DNA from: Oreohelix idahoensis
Taxonomy: Eukaryota; Mollusca; Gastropoda; Stylommatophora; Oreohelicidae
Assembly: GCA_024509875.1 (NCBI GenBank)
Contig: JAMPIV010013724.1
Span: 50,001-114,000, forward strand
Reading direction: 5' to 3'
Length of the DNA: 64,000 nt
The notes beneath the pieces are model-generated. The model ran no database searches. It was not told the origin of the DNA and saw nothing but the letters and a program-made list of their open reading frames with translations. The first letter of the stretch is position 1; every line of letters begins with the position of its first letter. Made by a program: the position numbers and the translations under genes. Of this stretch, positions 44,462 through 56,489 are shown piece after piece.

Positions 44462-44904
44462 ACTGAATCTCTTCTTAATGCTTCTAATGAGATTACAGGT
44501 CGGCAACAAAATAAATTAAGCAGGTATTATTCTATTCACGTATTTTAATTGTTAAACGAGGTTATCTCTTGGTCCAACAATCGACTCCGATTTTTAAGCT
44601 TTACCCGATTGCTAGAGTAAGCCAACAACCGGAACAGGAAATAGATCAGTGCCAGGTCAGTCATCAGTTACTGTCTACCTTAACCACAAAACTCTGACAC
44701 CCTTTAAGTTTCGGCACTGCGCGCTCCAGCATACGTCCGTCTTTTGATTGACATAAATGTTTATAACATCTGGCATCGGTGTACCATTTTGTTGCCTCTG
44801 ATCAGCCGCTCTCGGTGAAAATGAAGGTAGAAACTGTGGGTACGAAAACAGCCGTGCATATTGATAAATGGTGGACTAAAGGATTTGGGCAGATGGTTTC
44901 TGTG

Positions 44905-44908
<4 letters not shown>
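44462..44908. other. No gene recognised
   Basis: Non-coding flank of a microsatellite. The ORF 44779-45129 is mainly a translation of that microsatellite. Confidence 0.35.
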
Positions 44909-44989
<81 letters not shown>

Positions 44990-45047
44990 CCTACCTACCT
45001 ACCTACCTACCTACCTACCTACTACCTACCCACCCACCCACCCACCC

Positions 45048-45103
<56 letters not shown>

Positions 45104-45251
45104 GTCTACCTACGTACCTACCTACTTAACTACCTACCCACCCACCCACCCACCCACCCACCTATCTATCTATCTACCTACCTACCTACATACCTACCTA
45201 TCAACCTATCTTTCTATCTATCTATCTATCCATTTATCTATCTGTCGATCT
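44909..45251. repeat. (CTAT)n/(CTAC)n/(CCCA)n microsatellite
   Basis: A compound tetranucleotide tract that alternates between CTAT, CTAC and CCCA blocks. It ends at the start of a family A repeat copy. Confidence 0.95.
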
Positions 45252-45715
45252 GTGACGGTATTGTCTCCCCTTTTCCGCAGTAGTGGTCCAACAATGGCCA
45301 GTGTTAAAGTATAATGATGAGGTTCTTCACAGGTATCAACCTTTGCTCTAGATTACTCTTGGCAGAGATAAAAATAGAAGAATGATGCTTCAATTTAAGG
45401 AAGCCTCACATAATTTTAAAGAAAAGCAAGCACAACAACTGAGATCATCTAAGCTTTCATGAACTTATATTCTCCCGCCCCTACTATGAGGTAATATATT
45501 TTCGTTCGTATTTCTGAGCCCCCAGCTGAAGGTGATTCAGCAAAATCTTAATCTAATAGCTCTATCTGGTTCTGTATTTATAAGAATATGAGTTATACAG
45601 GTGCAGACATACAATTCACTCAGTTGTGATTAAACCAACTACAGCTTTACAGTTACAGATAAACCGGTTAAATAATCACTTATAGTGTACAATGTAAAAT
45701 AAATAAAGTTGTTTA
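45252..45715 (+). repeat. Dispersed repeat family A, copy 3
   Basis: Begins TGTGACGGTATTGTC, then GTGGTCCAACAATGGCC, TAGATTACTCTTGGCAGAG, TGAGCCCCCAGCTG and CAATGTAAAATAAATAAAG. Collinear with 4452-4905 along its length. Confidence 0.7.
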
Positions 45716-46676
45716 TATGTTCCTGGCTGTCTATGACTTCTTCTCGACGAAATTGGAAGTAAGTGAAGTAGTCTTACAAAGCTGTAGCATATAAGAGACA
45801 TTTTCCGCCAACACACTCAGCTTGCTACTTGGAGTAGATGTTCAATCAGGCGCAATGTGTCTTAGCATTTCAAATGCCAAACCAATTGCAAATAAGTGTC
45901 TGGTTTTGGTAGGGGTCTGTTTTCCCATTACCCTTCTCTCATATAGAACATTACTGCATGACAACATAAAATTTTGCCATTTACGTGTGATTTTCACATT
46001 CCATAACAATAACTCTTGCTACCTCTGTTGGTATTTGTCATGTCTACAAACTCACTACTTCACAGATCTATCGCTGATAATATCTTCCAAGATGTTGTTT
46101 TCTTGTAATTGTTTATCACAACAAAGTCAATCTTCAGGAAGTTTTACATCACTGTCCGTGTCTAAATGTTCAACAAGATAGGCATTCATACTGAAACACC
46201 GAGACAACATAGTTAGTGGCAATTATATGCAACCCATGTCCTCGTTTCAGACCTTTGTTCCATACCTTTGTCGCCGACAAAATGCCTGAGTTTTCACCCT
46301 ATGCCATCTTGTGCAAACGTTATCCAAGCTTATCTTTTGCCATCCTTGTCTACCGCAAGCCTGGCTTGTAATATGATAAACTTAATTCGTCTCGCTACTT
46401 CAGACACCTTACTGCTGGGCCGGAAGATGTTATGTAACGGAAACAAACAACTTCCCTCTGCACAAACAGAGTTCACTGTTGTTTCAAAACAGGTCAAGTA
46501 CAGATAAGGGAGCGACAAAAGATGATAAGAACACCTTGAACCATGAAAGCGTACACAATCGATACTGGAAGAATTAGCACGCAGAAGATAATTCTGCCGG
46601 AAAGAATTGAAGACCCCCCAAAAAACGAGAACTAACGTATTTCGTGACAGTGTCTATGGTGTAGATTACCGGTTAA
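45716..46676. other. No gene recognised
   Basis: Two ORFs of 119 and 79 codons (45822-46181, 46268-46507) contain Cys and Ser runs but no motif I can name. Not supported as genes. Confidence 0.35.
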
Positions 46677-46763
<87 letters not shown>

Positions 46764-46870
46764 ACTATCTATCTATCTATATGTCTGTCTGTCTGTCTGT
46801 CTGTCTGTCTACTTATCTATCTTTCTGTCCGTTTCTCTACGTCTATGTCTGTCTCTTTGTCTGTCCTTCC
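46677..46870. repeat. (CTAT)n/(CTGT)n microsatellite
   Basis: CTAT repeats from 46677 to about 46785, then CTGT repeats and a pyrimidine-rich degenerate tail. Confidence 0.95.
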
Positions 46871-47111
46871 CCCTTCCATTTACTTTCCGTTTATCCACTC
46901 AACAAAATAACTACTCCACCATGTATTCTTCTATCTGCTGTCGATGTACCTATCTGCTTTACTGTTTTCTCTCTCTTTCTATTCATCTGTCTCATCAGTG
47001 GTTGTGTCATGTTTATCTTCATGTTTAATGGCTTTATGGCTTTTACATTTTTATTGGGTTTTTTTTTTTTTTTGTATACTCTTCATTATTTTCATCCTTC
47101 TACAGTTCATT

Positions 47112-47152
47112 CAGGGACACCGCAAGGGGTCCGTGGGCCACGGTTTAAGAAA
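47112..47152. mobile_element. Possible hAT-type end
   Basis: Read on the minus strand: CAGGGTTTCTTAAACCGTGG followed by CCCACGGACCCCTTGCGGTG. This is the general form of hAT ends (CAG.GGTT.T..AAAC, then a CCC block). No partner end was found. Confidence 0.35.
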
Positions 47153-47907
47153 CCCTGGTTTAAACTATTTACTTAGTACGTGTGTGTTTGTATCCGCCAA
47201 CGAACATATATCTATCTATCTGTATATTCGGACGTTTTGTCGCTTTCTACTTTGCTGTGCTTCAATCAAGTCATCGAGTCCACGTTTATATCAATCTGAT
47301 CACCTGTAGTTAGGACATATCACCAACAGCTAACGCATAGTGATGGTGGAACAAAGACAAGACACGACAAGTTATGATATAGGAAGACTGATAGAAGTTT
47401 TTTACGACCTTTGCACTGTGATTGATCGCAAGGGTTTCATAATTAAGATTACGGCATTTATAGAGATCTGGTAATTACTGTTCATGACCAGATTCAAAGA
47501 TCCTTCGCCTTTGAAAGTCAAAGTAGACCAAACTCAAGTTAACTTCAAAGGTAGAACAGCTTTTGTCTATGACATAAATAAACCATTTTGAGACATTGAA
47601 GGCAGCGATTACTCTTGACTTTGTATCGCAAAATCTCGACAAGGGAAGTAAAAGCTAAACAAACAAGACAATGAATTTGAAAACTATTGAGCTCGTCAAA
47701 ACTGAAGCGTTATATAGCGAAGTTAACGTATTCGATCTATTGCAAGGTGAGTACAGTATCACAGATATCAAGAACGTCTCCACTTATAGGTTGAATCAGT
47801 GCAAAGGTTCCTGGAGCAGGCACAATATTATACATTGCTGTTTGCAAGAGAAATCAAAAATTGGAAACGATGTCACTCTGGAATTGACGACATTTCGTGT
47901 TTCTATT
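47153..47907. other. No gene recognised
   Basis: Non-coding. An 82-codon ORF at 47671-47919 shows no motif. Confidence 0.35.
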
Positions 47908-48022
47908 AGTATAGTATAGTATAGTATAGTATAGTATAGTATAGTATAGTATAGTATAGTATAGTACAGTACAGTACAGTACAGTACAGTACAGTACAGT
48001 ACAGTACAGTATAGTATAGTAT
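47908..48022. repeat. (AGTAT)n/(AGTAC)n pentanucleotide microsatellite
   Basis: AGTAT units to about 47965, then AGTAC units to about 48010, then AGTAT again. Confidence 0.95.
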
Positions 48023-48186
48023 GGAAGCCCCTTCAGTTATAACTGAATATGAGAATGCACCCCTGGGGTAGTAGCCCTCAGTTGCTTTATTTCCTGGTGT
48101 GCCTTTCGGCGTGCTATTTTCTCTTCTGCTTGTTGTGAGAGCTTCTTTTCGCCCAATCTGAGGTGGTACCGTAGGGAGCATCGCCT

Positions 48187-48311
48187 TGTGACGGAATTGC
48201 CTCCTCTGCTTTGCAGTAGTGGTCCAACAGTGGCCAAAACTCAAGAGTATCTAATATGGGCTTCAAATGTGTCTACCTTCGCACAAGATTACTCTTGGCA
48301 GAGATGTAGAT
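48187..48311 (+). repeat. Dispersed repeat family A, copy 4 (left part)
   Basis: TGTGACGGAATTGCC, then GTGGTCCAACAGTGGCC and AAGATTACTCTTGGCAGAG. Interrupted at 48311 by a LINE; continues at 51624-51919 with AATTCTAGAATCTGCCGACA and GACTGAGACAAACATGCAGT. Confidence 0.8.
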
Positions 48312-48556
48312 CTGCCATCAATGGTACCTATACCTTGTAGCGATATGGCAGCTTGTGTTCCCTGACAATCCCCAGAGCTATGCCAGTGGGAGTTTTACTC
48401 CTGGTAGGTTCAACCAAGCTGGACTGGTCTGCGTGGGTAGGGGTCAGACAAAAGTGTACCCTGGTCCTCCAGGTTGGGGGTTTTAGCAAGGGGCCGAAAC
48501 CCCTGTCTATGTAAAAAATCGCACGTGTTACGGAAACGGCAACAAATAGAAAAACA

Positions 48557-49716
48557 TTGATGCGGGACGGACATCCGGAGTCTCAGGCTCGTATGACTGC
48601 CAGTGGTGAAGGCCGAAAGGAAGCCATTGGCATGAAAATGGATGCCCTGACCACAAAACACGAAACCAGAATTGGATTTTGGAACGTCAGAACTATGAAT
48701 GAGGCAGGAAAGCTGAGACAAATCACAGCAGAGATGAGGAACTACAAATTACATATCCTGGGAATAAGCGAGAGCAGATGGACAGGGACGGGGAGAATAA
48801 AAACAGTTACAGGGGAAACAGTACTTTATTCTGGTAGAAAGGATGGTCAGCACAACGAAGGTGTAGCCATTAACCTGAAGAAAGGAATGGACAGGTCTTT
48901 ACTGGAAGGGAAACCCATCAACAACAGACTGATAAGAACAAAACTGAGAGGGAGATTCACCAACACCACAATTATACAATGCTATGCACCAATAAACGAC
49001 AGCGACGAAGAGATCAAGGACGAGTTCTATCAACAGGTACAAAAGGAAATGGAAACTGCACCCAGATACGATCTTATTATAGTATGGGAGACCTAAATGC
49101 GAAAGTTGGAGCACACAATAATTATAACGAAAGAGTAATGGGGAAATGCGGCAGTGAAACAGTAAATGAGAATGGGGACAAATTAATAACCTTCTGCAGT
49201 ATTAACAACCTGGTCATTGGAGGAACACTTTTTCAACACAAAGAAGTGCACAAGTTAACGTGGGAATCACTAAACGGACGGGACAGAAACCAGATAGATC
49301 ACATAATGATCAATGGCAGATGGAGGCATGCATTACAAAACGTGAAAGTAAGAAAAGGCGCAGATGTGGGAAGTGATCATCACCTAGTAGTACCAAGACT
49401 GAAGGTGAAACTCAGAGCTGCTGGACCAGATGCAGTCAAACAGAAAAGATATAACATCACGAAACTTAAGGACCCCCTCACCAGAAAAGCTTTCGTGGTC
49501 GACGGAAAGAGGCGATATCAGATTACCAAAAGCCAGGAAAGAACAGAGACCGATTATATCGACCAGAAATTCAATACCATCTTAACAATATACAAGGAAA
49601 ACAGCAAAGTCATGCTTGGGATTCCAGGAAAGAAAGAACCAAGACTGGATAACACCAGAAACGCTAAACACCATAGCGAAGAGAACGGAAATGAAAAGAA
49701 AGAAAACAGAAGCTAA
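48557..49716 (+). pseudogene. LINE apurinic-type endonuclease domain, frameshifted
   Basis: First part (48557-49096): TRIGFWNVRTMNEAGKLRQI, HILGISESRWTGTG (the catalytic Glu), a variable middle and IIQCYAPINDSDEE. A one-base loss near 49083 shifts the frame. The second part continues with MGDLNAKVGAHNN (the GDLN motif), DRNQIDHIMINGRW and GADVGSDHHLVVPR (the SDHH motif with the catalytic His). All expected APE-type motifs are present across the two frames. A further shift near 49620 leads towards RT. Confidence 0.92.
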
Positions 49717-49787
49717 GTCTCCCAGGTTAAAGGCAATATATAGTGGACAGTACAGTCAGCTGGACAAGGAAGTAAAACGTCAAACCC

Positions 49788-50945
49788 GTGCTAACAAAAA
49801 GGACATTTCTGGATGACCTTGCAAGACAGACAGAAGAGGCAGCACTGAGAAATGAACAAAGCACAGTTTATAAAATAACTAAAATTATCAGTGGAAAACG
49901 AGGTGCAAACAACATAACGTTAGTAAGAGACAAGCAAGGAAATCTCATCACCACAGCTCGGGGGAAGGAAACAAGATGGGCAGAGCACTACAGAGAAACA
50001 CTGAATAAGGAAGCACCAGAGACTAAGCTGAATGTTCCTGAGGCTGAAAGTGACTTAGAAATAAATACAGACATTCCACGAAAAGAAGAAATCATCACAG
50101 CTATCAAATGGTTAAAAAATGGAAAAGCGCCTGGTCACGACAATCTAAATGCTGTGTTATTCAAGGCAGACCCTGAACTAGCGGCAGAACTATTAGGACC
50201 ACTATTTGCACAAGTCTGGGAAACTGAGACAACACCAACAGAGTGTAGTAAAGGAATAATTGTCCAATTGCCCAAAAATGGCGACCTTGCAGACTGCAAC
50301 AACTGGAGAGGAATTACTCTCCTCTCAGTTCCCAGCAAAATACTAGGCAGGACAATCATCCAGAGAATTTCAAAAGCAGTTGACCATAAACTGAGGAAAG
50401 AACAAGCGGGCTTTAGAAAGAACAGAAGATGTGCAGATCATATATTCACCCTCAGGAACATTATAGAACAGTGCTCAGAATGGCAGAGACAGCTATACAT
50501 TAACTTTGTTGATTTTGAAAAGGTTTTCGACAGCATACACAGGGACAGCCTATGGAAAATACTGAGGGCTTATGGAATTCCCAGCCGCATTGTTTCCATC
50601 ATAAAAAGCCTCTATTCTAACTTTACATGCAGTGTTGGATTGAGTAATGTAACTTTCGAAGTGAAAACAGGAGTACGACAGGGATGCCCCTTATCAACAA
50701 TATTATTTTTGACAGCCATAGATTGGGTGATGCGCCAGACAACAGAGGGCATTCCAAGAGGAATTAGATGGACAACGTTTTCTACACTAGAAGACCTGGA
50801 ATTTGCAGATGACATTGCACTACTCGCGCATTCACATCAACATTCAAGAAAAACCGAAAGACTGAATAAGTATGGCCAGCAGGTTGACCTGAACATCAAT
50901 CTGAAGAAGACAGAGGTCATGACACTAAATGTGGGCAATCCTTAG
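49788..50945 (+). CDS. LINE reverse transcriptase (385-codon open frame)
   Basis: RT motifs in order: WLKNGKAPGHDNLNAVLFK, IIVQLPKNGDLADCNNWRGI, KEQAGFRKNRRCADHIFTLR, LYINFVDFEKVFDSIHRDSL (first catalytic Asp), VKTGVRQGCPLST and DLEFADDIALLAHS (the ADD catalytic pair), then KKTEVMTLNVGNP before a TAG at 50943-50945. The enzyme copies element RNA at a nicked target. The endonuclease is out of frame and the C-terminus follows a stop. Confidence 0.93.
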   Translation: MLTKRTFLDDLARQTEEAALRNEQSTVYKITKIISGKRGANNITLVRDKQGNLITTARGKETRWAEHYRETLNKEAPETKLNVPEAESDLEINTDIPRKEEIITAIKWLKNGKAPGHDNLNAVLFKADPELAAELLGPLFAQVWETETTPTECSKGIIVQLPKNGDLADCNNWRGITLLSVPSKILGRTIIQRISKAVDHKLRKEQAGFRKNRRCADHIFTLRNIIEQCSEWQRQLYINFVDFEKVFDSIHRDSLWKILRAYGIPSRIVSIIKSLYSNFTCSVGLSNVTFEVKTGVRQGCPLSTILFLTAIDWVMRQTTEGIPRGIRWTTFSTLEDLEFADDIALLAHSHQHSRKTERLNKYGQQVDLNINLKKTEVMTLNVGNP

Positions 50946-51049
50946 CCAATAACAGTAAGGAACCAGAAGTTAGAACAGACAGACACATTTACTTGCCAAG
51001 GATGCATAGTAATACCTGACGGCGGAACAAGCAAGGACATTAAAACAGA

Positions 51050-51583
51050 ATGAATAAAGCGAGAACAGCGTTTGCGAGTCTCAACAACATTTGGAATTCT
51101 TCCCAGTACAGCACAAACACCAAATTAAGACTGTATGAGAGCTGTGTACTTTCTGTGCTTCTCTATGGTGCGGAATGCTGGAGAGTAACAGAGAAGGAAA
51201 TGTCGAAACTGTCCTCCTTCCACACAATGTGCCTAAGGAAAATTCTCCGAATCTTTTGGCCAAACACCATCAGCAACCAAGAACTACTTATTCGGAGTAA
51301 CTAGGAAGACATGCACACCATCATAGCTGGCAGACGCTGGAGTTGGGTTGGCCACGTCCTCAGAAGGGACCCTGATACCATCACAAGAACAGCTATTCTG
51401 TGGACCCCCGAGGGAAAGCGAAAGAGAGGCCGACCAAAAACAACTTGGCGGAGAAATGTGGAAGCCGAGATGCAAAGAATGAACCAGAGTTGGGGCACTG
51501 TACGAAGGATGGCAACCGACCGAGCAAAGTGGAATCAATTTGTTGTTGCCATACAAGGCGCCACCAGGCGTGATGGCCACTGA
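51050..51583 (+). pseudogene. LINE pol C-terminal domain
   Basis: Reads NKARTAFASLNNIWNSSQYS, LRLYESCVLSVLLYGAECWR and FHTMCLRKILRIFWPNTISN. After a stop at 51302-51304 it continues WSWVGHVLRRDPDTITRTAI, WTPEGKRKRGRPKTTWRRNV and ending AKWNQFVV. This is the typical tail of the family, also seen at 35008-35284 and on the minus strand at 56490-56760. Confidence 0.9.
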
Positions 51584-51623
51584 CTGCTTTAGCGGTTGGC
51601 AGTTATGGATCAAAGAAGAAGAA

Positions 51624-51919
51624 GAGATGTAGATAGAAAAAACAAAACGCTTCCATCTCCAGGGAGTTTTCAAAAAATGTTCAGATAAGCGAAAGCAATG
51701 CCGCTTTTGCTGAGTAACGTTAATTCTAGAATCTGCCGACAACTTTTGTGAAGAATTAAGCTCTTATTAATTTCAGCTCATTCAAGCCCCTACCCCTGAT
51801 TTACTCAGTGGAATTCTTACTATTCTGGTATACCTCTGTTTAGAGTGTGTGTAGTAAATTGACTGAGACAAACATGCAGTACATGTAAAAGGATTAAATC
51901 GAAGTTAAATTTGTAACAT
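51624..51919 (+). repeat. Dispersed repeat family A, copy 4 (right part)
   Basis: Continues copy 4 after the LINE insertion and runs up to the LTR start TGTCGTAAACG. Confidence 0.75.
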
Positions 51920-52572
51920 TGTCGTAAACGTTTTAAAGCTAGGTCAGAAGATATTTATGGTCCGGTCTGAGCTGGAGTGTTAGTGGAAAATGTGTGAGAA
52001 TGAAGGTGTAGAAAATAGATTTTCACGAGGGAATAGTGTAAGAGGAAGATCAGTCTCTGGAGTGAGAAGTTTCTCTAGTCCAGCCTATCTATACGACTAT
52101 GTTTAATAACAGACGACCTTTCTCTCCCTAGATATATAAAATATAGGTTACACTGCCCACACACACACACACAATTATGTGACTACAAGACACACACACG
52201 TGAAAAAACTATGGATAAACATATAGCGGTAGGGGTTTGACTGACACACTAAATTAAGTTTTATTTAGTTTATTATCATTAAACTCATCACAACGTCAAA
52301 CATATAGAAATCAATATAAATCATGTTTTACAGAATTAAGAAAAATAAACCCATAAGTGTCCTCCCCTCTGTTGAGAAAAGATCCCACAAGAAGTTAATA
52401 ACCCCCAAAGGTCAAAGATAAACACTCTGGTATGGAGTAGACTTTGAAGAACAAGTTCCCACTAAATACTACTCGGTAAAGTAATCGGGTTAGCAAAAAA
52501 CAATAGAAGGAAGAGGTTAATACAATGATGGTAACTAAAAGAAATTATTTACTCTCTCTCTCTCTGTCTCTC

Positions 52573-52607
<35 letters not shown>

Positions 52608-54363
52608 GTCACTCACTCTTTCAGCTGTGGCCACAACAACACTCTTGCTTACCTAATGCTTCTGTAGACATCATTTGGAAAAATTACAATAGTATGACTA
52701 TATTGTCAGGTGGGTTGCCAAATCTGGCCCCAGACCAGCCTTGATGTATAATAATAATGACGAGGTGGTCGCCAGAGTTGGTAGTTAAGTTTCCCTGGAT
52801 GAGTTCTGTGTCACTGCATATGGTTATTGAAGCAAGACGTTCTCGGACGCTCAAAGTTATAAAAGAAGAAAATAATTCTTATATTGTCTAGCTTCTAGGT
52901 GCTACGACTGTTACGCTATAAAGCTGCTGGTGATAAATCCTCTCGACTTTTCTCTGGGATGAGAGCCGGTTATGAACCAAAGTTTATCTTGAGTAAAAAA
53001 ATCACTTGGTTTAAAAAAAACGACTGTCAGTAGTCGAGGAAATGTTATGTTTATTGCCGCAGTGGGCTGATAAATTTAATACATAAATCTGGGTATTTGT
53101 AAGTTCCGTTTAGCTCAGCTACAGTTTATATGCTTTCCGTAACTGAGTAACATGCCCACAAATTAGAGAAAAACACGCTGGCCGCTGGTTTTTGACCTAG
53201 CCTAGATTGGGAAGAAAAAACCAAAATTTAACCAAAATACCAATCCTTTGCTATCACGCGTCAGGTGTGATCTCTTATCCTATCTCCTAATTAAATTAAA
53301 AGGCACACAGTATTTTAAGCTTATACTATCTTGCTTCGCTTAGCAATGTACGGATTTGGATTTCAGGGATGTAGCCGCCCACTCCCCCCCCCCACCCCAC
53401 CCTTCCGACTTGTTAAACACTCAGCGCGCAATGTCAGTTTAAATTTTTATTTATGACTACGCCCTTAACAATTATCGCCTGTCCATACTAGTTAGTTTAT
53501 TGTCGGCGTCTATCGGTTTTTTACACATGATATAACCGTAGGTCATTTAATATAATTTTACACACAAAGAAATAAAATGCCCATACTACTCTGTCACTTT
53601 TATCCGTCACTCTTAACATTTTACTTAAGTCAGCTAAGAAAATGGTTGAAGGATTTCACATTACTTAACCCCTGGTAAAAAATTATCTTCGCGTTTACCT
53701 ATGTCGCTAGTTTTAATGCTAGTGAATAAAATGATAAAACTCTTAACACATTTAATTCTTAAGCACAACTTAAATTATTACCACAATCATAAATGAATAA
53801 TCTCCACGGAATTCCAGTAATACACTTTCACTATGACTCTTAGAATCGCGAGCTAGATTATCCAAAGAATTCTGAGCAACTAGATACTGACTTTTAGCGG
53901 ACGGAGAATAAATACAGAAATGGTGTTATTTCTCTGACGGATGGTACTTCTTGTCGTAAATTTATTTTGAGAAAAAGTCTTAGAAATAGTGGTCCCGTTT
54001 AGAGTGGAAAATGATGGTGAAGGCTCTATGATAGAAAGGGTTAGAAAGTAAATAGTTGTTTCACAGAGTGCTGGGGAGAGTAAGGACAGACTCTTTTACG
54101 ACAATCTTTTTTCTCTCAATCTACTCCTTAAACTCTCCTGGCTAAACAATTATTTGCCAGTTTCCAAATACACATGCGCTCACACCAATTTGGTGTTTCA
54201 AATACACGGACGCTACGTGAATACGAACTATGGTACACAAATATGGGTAATTTGGGCTTGGGTCTTCCAACACAGTACTAAAAGTTTTATGGTGTTTATT
54301 TATCATTAAAATCAGTCACAACATTTATCATTTGTTACAGGCAAAAATCATAAGTACAGAACA
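51920..54363 (-). repeat. Probable 3' LTR of gypsy element 3
   Basis: Starts TGTCGTAAACG on the plus strand (compare TGTCGTAG of element 1) and ends AAGTACAGAACA at 54363. It resembles the LTR of element 1 in layout, with ACACACACGTGAAAAAACTA and TTAAGTTTTATTTAG near 52190-52265. On the minus strand the end at 54363 begins TGTTCTGTAC and an AATAAA follows at about 54297-54302. A CT-rich run lies at 52553-52610. No second copy is inside the window, so the limits are inferred from the gag junction and terminal TG/CA. Confidence 0.6.
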
Positions 54364-55127
54364 TATGTAAGAGGTAATCCAGATAATTTAATGCACTTTG
54401 TCAAATAGCCCGTGAGACGTGAAGAGAACTGGGGAAATGTTTCCGTGCTCTCTTTTCGGCTGTTTCTGAACATTTGCAGAAATTTTCGGGCGGTCATCTC
54501 AAACCGCTCTAGCAAGGCCTTCTTTAGCATGTCGTAATCATGTTGGTTGGTTCCCAGCTTCGTATACACGTCATAAGCATTACCTTTCAACGCAGTTGAG
54601 AGTTTAAGACTCCAACGGGAACTCTCTAACCCATACAGATTTGCGAGCCTCTCGAATTTTTCTAGGAAGGTGTCAATTTTCTCATTGGGGCTGGGAAAAG
54701 ACTCTAAAGTAAAAGACTTCGCAGTTAATTGGGCAGACTGAGTGCTAGAGAGATCCGTTGACTGAGACTGGGGCGAAGACGGCTCTCCGTTATTTGAAGT
54801 AGAAGCGCCCGGACTCTCTAAAGCCTTAAGCGCCAGTTCGTGCTGTCTCTCCCTCTCTCTCTCCTCACGTTGTCTCTCCTTCTCTCTTTCCCTGCGAGCT
54901 TCCATCCCTGTCTCAATTTTCTTCTGTTCCAATTGACGATCCTCCGCTTCTTTCCTCTCTGCTCTATCCAGTGCTTCCTTTTCTTTCTTCTCAGCCTTCT
55001 CTCTTTCTTGCTCCGTGTCATATCTTTCAAGTTCCCTGTTGACAAACAGGTTCGCGGCATCTCCCTCTAATCCTGTCTCCCTCGCCTCCAGTCTCAACAT
55101 GGATCTCAACTGAACCCTTTCTGTCAT
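54364..55127 (-). pseudogene. Truncated gypsy Gag, fused directly to the LTR
   Basis: Closely related to the 391-residue gag at 23079-24254: MTERVQLRSMLRLEARETGL, a coiled coil (EKKEKEALDRAERKEAEDRQ), SFTLESFPSPNEKIDTFLEK, RWSLKLSTALKGNAYDVYTK, LLERFEMTARKFLQMFRNSR and FPQFSSRLTGYLTKCIKLSG, ending LPLTY. The next base pair is the LTR terminus; the last few codons of the open frame lie in the LTR. The rest of gag, all of pol and the polypurine tract are lost. Confidence 0.9.
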
Positions 55128-55734
55128 GTTAAAGAACTGGATGCTACGAACGAACGAACGAACGAACGAACTTTATTTTCGAAGGGTAAAGAATTGGGCG
55201 CGCAGGCCCGTCTAACATTCTGCCCTTCCACTCTCATTAATCTTGCATACTATATCCTTTCATTCCCACATGATGCTTTAAGCATTAATTTAAAGGCATG
55301 CAACATTATAAAGTTACCATAACAGCATTCATTTACAGTATGCAATCATAATTAAAAAAAATGAGTAGGTTTTTTTTTTTGAAACAAACAAGCTAGTAAT
55401 TGAGGGAAAAAAGTAATAATAAAATAAAATAAATAAAACAATAAATAAAAATAAATAAATTCTGTATACCGACACTCACTCATGCGGTCAATCCGTCTAC
55501 AATTAATCTGTATTTTTGGTATGCGGGTACATTCTCACGACTCACATTTCTAAAGTACAGTATTATGTGGGTACATTCACACATACATTACAATATATAA
55601 TAATATTTTAAAGTGAATATAATAATGATATTACATGGATATAAAACAAATTATTCACACAAAAAAATGAGCGGAAGAGGAAAAGAAATGTTGACCTATG
55701 GATGAGATGTTGACAGGCAAATACTGTTTCTATG

Positions 55735-56489
55735 GGGGTAGATAATCAGTGTTGGGGAAGTGTTTGAAAAGTGCTTTGTTAAAAGAATATTGTGTAGGTA
55801 GGCTTTTTAGGTGGTGTGGAAGGCTGTTCCATAAGTAGGCACCAGAGTAGGCTAGACTCTTTTTGAACATGTCGATCCTAGGTTTGGGCAGACGTAACTG
55901 ATGTAATCGTTGTCCCTCCCTTCTACTGGTTTGAAACAATGATCTTAGGTACGACGGGGCATTGTTAGATAGAATTGTGTGAGTCAGCTTGGCTTTGTTG
56001 TAGAGAAGACGATTTTATATTTTTTTTTTTTTTTAGCGACAGTATTTTGGGTTCTTTTCCTGTCCTTGTGTGTGGTGTCGTGCGATTATCGGTGATCAGA
56101 CGCACTGCTCTCTTTTGCAGGGAGTGCAGTCTCTTCGAGGTGGAAGCAGGGCAACAATCCCATAGTGTAGAGCAGTAATCTAGATGTGTCTGTATATGTG
56201 AGGTGTAGAACAATAGTCTAGTGTCTGCGTCTAAGAAGTGTTTTATTTTGGCTAGCTGGTACGTCTTTTGTGCTATGTGTTTGGTTAAATTCCGTACATG
56301 GGAGTTCCACGTTAAGTGCTGGTCAATCGTGATCCCGAGAACTTTGTGTTATGTTACATGTTCAATTTGTATTGATTCCGCGTGTAACTGTAGCGATCTT
56401 TTGGTGCAGCTTAGGAGTTTCTGTCTGGTGGTAATCAACATAGATTTCGTTTTTGTTGTGTTTACTGGCATACGATTCATATTACTCCA
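55735..56489 (-). pseudogene. CR1 ORF2, C-terminal part
   Basis: Starts after the foreign insert with NRMPVNTTKTKSMLITTRQK, QLHAESIQIEHVT and an interrupted KVLGITIDQHLTWNSHV-like segment. It continues YTSHIQTHLDYCSTLWDCCP and RLHSLQKRAVRLITD, then RIDMFKKSLAYSGAYLWNSL and FNKALFKHF. These are the connection and C-terminal motifs of CR1-group RTs. It contains several stops and shifts and a T-run near 56022-56034. Confidence 0.88.

Larger units (their letters stand above)
48312..51623 (+). mobile_element. Near full-length LINE (RTE-like), with 11-bp target duplication
   Basis: GAGATGTAGAT occurs at 48301-48311 and 51624-51634, on either side of a 3.31-kb element. It has about 245 bp of 5' untranslated sequence with GGTAGGTTCAACC and GGTAGGGGTCAGAC, one long pol broken by several mutations, and a 3' end in GAAGAAGAAG. 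Partial copies occur at 35008-35284 (plus), 35889-36094 (minus) and 56490-57540 (minus). Clade assignment to RTE-like elements is from the protein motifs and the simple-repeat tail. Confidence 0.93.
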
